Origin: Hirudo medicinalis
Lineage: Eukaryota > Annelida > Clitellata > Hirudinida > Hirudinidae
Direction of reading: 5' to 3'
NCBI GenBank assembly: GCA_011800805.1
Contig: MPNW01000079.1
Span: forward strand, 44,864 to 108,863
DNA length: 64,000 bases
Part shown: positions 59,608 to 64,000 of the stretch, in pieces
Position numbering within the stretch: the stretch's first letter is position 1
Layout of the letters: each line of letters starts with the position of its first letter
Made by a program: the position numbers and the translations under genes
Notes under the pieces: model-generated
What the model saw: the letters and a program-made list of their open reading frames with translations, nothing else
Database searches by the model: none
What the model was told of the DNA's origin: nothing

Positions 59608-61548
59608 CTGTAAAAGGCATCTCATAATTGAGGGCTAATTTTTGTCTTGGTGAACATGACTCACACTTCACTTACCTTGTTTGATGGTTTCTGTAATTAA
59701 GGTTTCGTTGAAATAACCACTCACTTCAAGCATGTGTGTTGTTTGACTTGTTCGTAAGTTTCATTTGAATCGCGCTCCGAAGGCGTTGGACGTATTTCCG
59801 CATCCACTAAAAGCTATCTAATGGTGCCCGTTGAAATGCATTTCACTTTTCTCCGGCATTTGGAAGATTCATTGTCTAAAAAATTCTTAGGATTCCAACT
59901 GCCCTCCATAAGTTTCTGCTGCCCTCCTCCCTGGACTTTGAGGTTGTCATTTGTTACGGCTTATCGATTGACTTGTAACATGTTCTGTGCCTTACGAAGA
60001 GAATCACCTTACCAGACACTCGTCAAGTCACGCCGATACCTCAGATCGTCTAATGATTTCTTCTGATCCGAAGAGAACTACTATAGAACTACTCCGGACC
60101 ATAGCCTATCGTTCGCACATTCCGTTAACTCATGTGAGGCCGGAGCAAATGGGGCGAGCGACTTTTACTTAAAATAGTAACATTAATCGATCATGAATCT
60201 TGAAAAAGTTTTAAAATGTAGTCAGCAATGTATTTCGAATATATCGTCAAAGGGATTAAGTAGGAAGCTATTTTCTCTAGATCATTATCATCATTACTCT
60301 TCATCGTCATTACCTTTCAGACTTCTTTTAGACATGTTTATAGTAATGTTCATAGGGAGGATTTCTTCTGCAACCTGAAGCTTAAGCTTTATTACGATTT
60401 GGCGACAGCCTGATTTCAGATTGCTGTTTTTCTGAAAACCATTTCAGATTAAAAACAAACCTTGGCGACGTTTCCACCTTTTAAACAATCAGTTAAGTTG
60501 CTCGGAAATTAATTTGGTGTGCTTGAACTTGAACAATATTTTACGATGAAGAATCACGAAAGGGTTTCACATTTCACATTATTCAACATTTGCATGTGCT
60601 TTAAAACTCTTTACTAAGTAGTTGCTTTTTAGCATCGATTGCAATTGTTTCTGTTCAAATTTTTAAATTAATCGAAACGAACGTTTCGTTTTGTTGTCGT
60701 TTTTAAATCAACTTTCTCTTTTTTAGAACCGCCAAGAAAGAAGTTTAGAAAAAGTAACATTGTCGCTCTAGCAAGTGATATTTGTTAATTAAATGCATCT
60801 CATATGTTTAATGGTATTTGATTTGTGGAAACATCGGTGAGAAGGAAAATAAATAACATGAACTGAAAATCTTGTCTGAAAAGATTTATGGCTTTGAAAT
60901 GACGAGTAATGGAAGCTGTCTTTTCGTTGTAGCAGCTCTTACAACTTCCTCATCTCCAGTCTTCTCGTATATTTGATCATTTTGATCCCAAAATAAAATT
61001 AACAAACCCATCAGGGACAATCACATTTGGTTGATTCACATTTCAAAAACTGATAATTGATAATTAATAATTTACAAAACATTTCTATTAATACTTCATG
61101 ACTTTGAAATTGAATTTTCATTTAAATCATATTATATAAATATCTGGTAATAATCGCATTTGGACTAAAAGGCCTTTTAAAACTTTATTAATGATAAATG
61201 TGCTCTTCCGATATCATCACATCATTACATTCCGATTACATGGTGACATTTAAAAATGTATCCGTTGCAATGAAATGCAGAATGTCTTGAAATGTTTAAC
61301 CTTAAAATCATGGTTTCAACGTGATCATTGAAAGCAGTAAATGCCAACATTTCAAATGAACTCAACATTTTATTATTTCAAACAAATAAGCAACAACTTT
61401 TACATAAATGAAGTATAAGAACGCCTTCTCTGAACAGCATAAAATGCTTAATTCAAAGTTTTGAGAATCCGTTACCTCCGTAATTACACTCAAACTGAAC
61501 ACGAAGAACACGATTTCTTCAAGAACCGACCGATGTTATGAGCGGAAG

Positions 61549-61887
61549 ATGAATGAAAATTCCTTCGTAAAAATGGAATCCAAAGTAATGGATTCACTTT
61601 CTTTTTGGAAGTTTCAATTCATTACTTTGAATTCAATTCCTCAGCAGCTCCAAGAAGTTGCCAAGTTTCACAAAAGAAATTTTAATGGAAGGTTTGCATC
61701 AACAAGAGGAACTTTGTTTATGGTTTTTTTTGGCCAAATGTTTGTAGCGAAGAGAATACCAGGAACTTTGATTTCATTTTCTGATTTGAATCAGCCATCT
61801 TTGCAGTCAAAGGAATATCGATTCTTTTCCTCGAAGGGAAACTTTTTTCTAAAACGAAATATTTATTTTCATAAAGTTCTTAATTAA
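61549..61887 (+). CDS. Unidentified 112-codon open frame
   Basis: ATG-initiated open frame in AT-rich DNA. Its product would be rich in Phe, Ser and Lys, with a slightly hydrophobic middle (GTLFMVFFGQMFVAK). I recognise no family, and no splice partners or codon-use signal mark it as a gene. At this AT content a stop-free run of this length is uncommon but can arise by chance. Listed for completeness; more likely non-coding. Confidence 0.12.
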   Translation: MNENSFVKMESKVMDSLSFWKFQFITLNSIPQQLQEVAKFHKRNFNGRFASTRGTLFMVFFGQMFVAKRIPGTLISFSDLNQPSLQSKEYRFFSSKGNFFLKRNIYFHKVLN

Positions 61888-61952
61888 ATGCAGGAATAAA
61901 TTTTGGAAAAAATATCCAATGAATTATCCCTAATTAAATCCAGAAAATGAGG

Positions 61953-62025
61953 TGGGGGTAGGGTAGGGTTAGGGTAGAGTTAGGGCTAGGGCTAGGAGTT
62001 AACAGGTAAGGGTAGGGTTAGTGAT
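61953..62025 (+). repeat. Degenerate telomere-like repeats (TTAGGG/TAGGG)
   Basis: About ten imperfect units of TAGGG, TTAGGG and GCTAGGG in one run, for example GGGTAGGGTTAGGGTAGAG. It resembles an interstitial telomeric sequence of the TTAGGG type. Confidence 0.65.
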
Positions 62026-63397
62026 GGAGTTATGTACCATAAGTCTGCAGGCTTTTGTCCGTCATTTGACCAACAATCACAATTCACGAAAGTTCTAATT
62101 AGTTACATGTTAATAGTTTATTGCTACCCTTCTTTATTCTTCTTATTTCGACTATTATTTCGAAGTCTGAATATCGAATATTTATTGGAAATTGATGAAC
62201 AATTAAAACTTTAAAAAGCATTAGTTAATCAACTATTAAATTTTATGGAACCAATCGCAATACACAGATGATTGGATGCTGTTATTTGTGACACGGAAGC
62301 GTCTTCAGAATGAAGACATGAGACGAATGTAAACAAAGAAAATGCAGCTTCATTCATCACTTCTCCTTTCATCCGGATAATCTCATTGCTGAAGCAGGTC
62401 CTTTGAAACTCAATATTTATTTTCTTTGTCACTCTGATTAGGAAATACTTTTATTACGCTTATCAATGCTGGTTGGCGGTCAAGGGATGATGATGATGAC
62501 GACGACGCCCATGATGATCTGATATATGTTGCTGATGGTATTATTGTTGTTATTAAAAATTGTTGTTGCAACCAAATGAAATATTTCATATCTTAATTTG
62601 AAATGATTGAAGTGAGTTGCAACGGAATAAAATGAAAATAAAATGAAGTCTTCTTAACGAATGATTGAGCGATCAATAAAGGAGAACATCGTTTGAAAAA
62701 TCAATCACCTCATTTGTGCTTGATTGGAGTTAAGAACCACAGATTTCAGTGGTGCGCCCAAGGGGAGGGGGTTATGATTTGGGGGTTCTAACCCCCCAAT
62801 TGTTAAATAACAAAAAATAATTTTATTAATTGGTTTTAATTTATATTTAACAAATGTTATTAGCTTCGACAAAATAAAACGCGTCATTAATATTTAAATA
62901 CACGTAATATTCCATATTTTTGCTTTTTGGTCGTCCTACAAGGGAATTATTGTAGCACTGTGGTCAAGCAGTCGACTTATTATTGACTACTAATTAAATA
63001 TGGCGAAAAGGCAATATTTTTTTTTAAATCGCAAAATTCATTCAGAATGTGAGGAAGTTTTGAAGGTAATTTACAAAAATTCTATAATTAATGTAATCCT
63101 AATTCAGTATAAAATCGACAAATGGACAACAAAATGTCAGACAAAATTTTGAACAAGTAATTAATTTTTAAAATATCTTTGGGTTCTCATCAAGCAGATG
63201 TCAACGATGAATATTTTAAGGAACAGTCATAAGTAGAAACTTATGATATTCATTTCGTAGATTCTTTTCTAAAAGTTTACAGTTAAGATTTTCAAAACAC
63301 AAATTTATTCTGGTGGCATTCTAAAGTTTATTACCAACTGATCCAAGTCAGCTTACAGATCAAGTTCTGGACAACTTTAATTCTTTGGTTTTGTTCT

Positions 63398-63398
63398 N

Positions 63399-63430
<32 letters not shown>

Positions 63431-63540
63431 TAATAATAATAACAATAATAATAATAATAATAACAACAATAATAATAATAACAATAATAATAATAACAAC
63501 AACAATAATAATAATAACAACAATAGTAATGATGATGATG
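63398..63540 (+). repeat. Long imperfect (AAT/AAC)n microsatellite
   Basis: About 45 trinucleotide units, mostly AAT with interspersed AAC, ending in ATG/GAT units. The left end abuts an undetermined base (N at 63398), so the true length in the genome may differ. Confidence 0.93.
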
Positions 63541-63707
63541 GTAATCATTGTACAAGCAACGACGAAGACGACTTAAGAAAAGAATTATAAACTAAAAACA
63601 TTTGAATTAATTTAATTAATTTGAACATTTGCATTAGGAAAGTAAACATATCGAAAAAAAAAAGAAAGAATTTCTTAGTTTTAGTTCAAAATGGAACATC
63701 TCAGTTA

Positions 63708-64000
63708 CCTGATTATGGCTGACAGCATCCAAACGCTGAGGATCATGAGGGTCATTCTGGCAGGAGTCCTCTTCATGGCGTACTGGAAGGGCCTGGTGAT
63801 GACGAAGTACCTGTCGATGCTGATCATGCAGAGGTTCAGAATCGATGCCGTGCACAGTAAAACGTCCAGCGACGTCCACATGTCGCACAGGGGCTGCCCA
63901 AACACCCAACGACCTTTTACTTCGTAGGCCGTGGCCAGGGGCATGACCAGAACGGCGACCAGGAGGTCGGACACGGCCAAGCTGACGATCAGAAGATTCG
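63708..64000 (-). CDS. Class A aminergic GPCR, internal exon (TM2 to TM4), partial
   Basis: The minus-strand frame is open to the window edge and ends at a GT donor after 63708 (CAG|GTAACTG). It covers TM2 with SLAVSDLLVAVLVMP, extracellular loop 1 with KGRWVFG, the conserved disulphide Cys in QPLCDMW, TM3 with DVLLCTASILNLCMISIDRY, intracellular loop 2 with ITRPFQYAMKRTP, and the start of TM4 with LMILSVWMLSAII. The Asp 17 residues before the DRY Asp (position 3.32) binds the amine in dopamine, serotonin, octopamine and tyramine receptors, so this is a biogenic amine receptor. The ligand cannot be decided from one exon; the TASILNLC and KRTP pattern recalls dopamine-type receptors. The remaining exons lie outside the window or in the unread part to the left. 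Confidence 0.85.

Larger units (their letters stand above)
59608..63707. other. Intergenic region between MSH6 and the GPCR exon
   Basis: About 4.1 kb in which I recognise no conserved exon. Contents seen are TTAGGG-like degenerate repeats (61953-62025), a G-run and C-run palindromic patch (62756-62802) and a long AAT/AAC microsatellite (63398-63540). An open frame at 61549-61887 is listed separately. Parts of the GPCR gene's introns must occupy the right end. Confidence 0.5.

Noticed and set aside
63331..63576. Open frames of poly-Ile, Tyr or Asn-like repeats on both strands
   Set aside because: They arise from the AAT/AAC microsatellite and cross an undetermined base; they are not genes.

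Overview
The window is AT-rich nuclear DNA of an animal, not a prokaryote or virus. Nine conserved multi-exon genes and one partial gene at the right edge can be read. Their introns are numerous and mostly short (about 80-500 bases), with GT/AG ends and protein matches that continue across the splice sites. A radial-spoke protein implies motile cilia. A CRMP-family protein and an aminergic GPCR point to a bilaterian-like invertebrate. TTAGGG-like interstitial repeats and a tRNA-derived SINE family are present. I cannot name the lineage from sequence alone.

Layout: 1-1930, first exons of RRP15 not found, plus a possible last exon of a minus-strand gene at 187-287. 1931-2774 (+), RRP15 (ribosome biogenesis). 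3482-8003 (-), CRMP/DPYSL, a dihydropyrimidinase-fold protein with a decayed metal site. 8004-10199, no gene recognised. 10200-12655 (-), PAF1 (RNA polymerase II elongation). 13640-17688 (+), Myt1-type Cdk1-inhibitory kinase, divergent from PAF1. 19220-22395 (-), radial spoke head RSPH4A/6A. 23710-28858 (+), a C-terminal-motor kinesin (kinesin-14) with an unrecognised N-terminal region, divergent from the radial-spoke gene. 29327-38547 (-), WASHC4/SWIP of the WASH complex, convergent with the kinesin. 38560-41800, no gene, but a fold-back element. 41808-48638 (-), EHBP1 (C2, CH, bMERB, CaaX). 49200-51060, retrotransposon debris. 51166-59607 (+), MSH6 mismatch-repair ATPase with a one-base frameshift in the ATPase region. 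59608-63700, no gene recognised, with telomere-like and trinucleotide repeats. 63708-64000 (-), internal exon of a class A aminergic GPCR.

The genes are a mixed set of housekeeping, cytoskeletal and signalling genes, each with its own likely promoter; there is no operon logic. WASHC4 and EHBP1 both act in endosomal actin and trafficking, and the radial-spoke gene and kinesin both concern microtubules, but neither adjacency proves a functional link. Mobile debris is modest: five copies of one SINE, four LINE reverse-transcriptase fragments, a long inverted repeat and a repeated unit in two kinesin introns. The points most worth a second look are the kinesin N-terminal region, the MSH6 frameshift, the CRMP metal-site pattern, the SINE family and the fold-back element.
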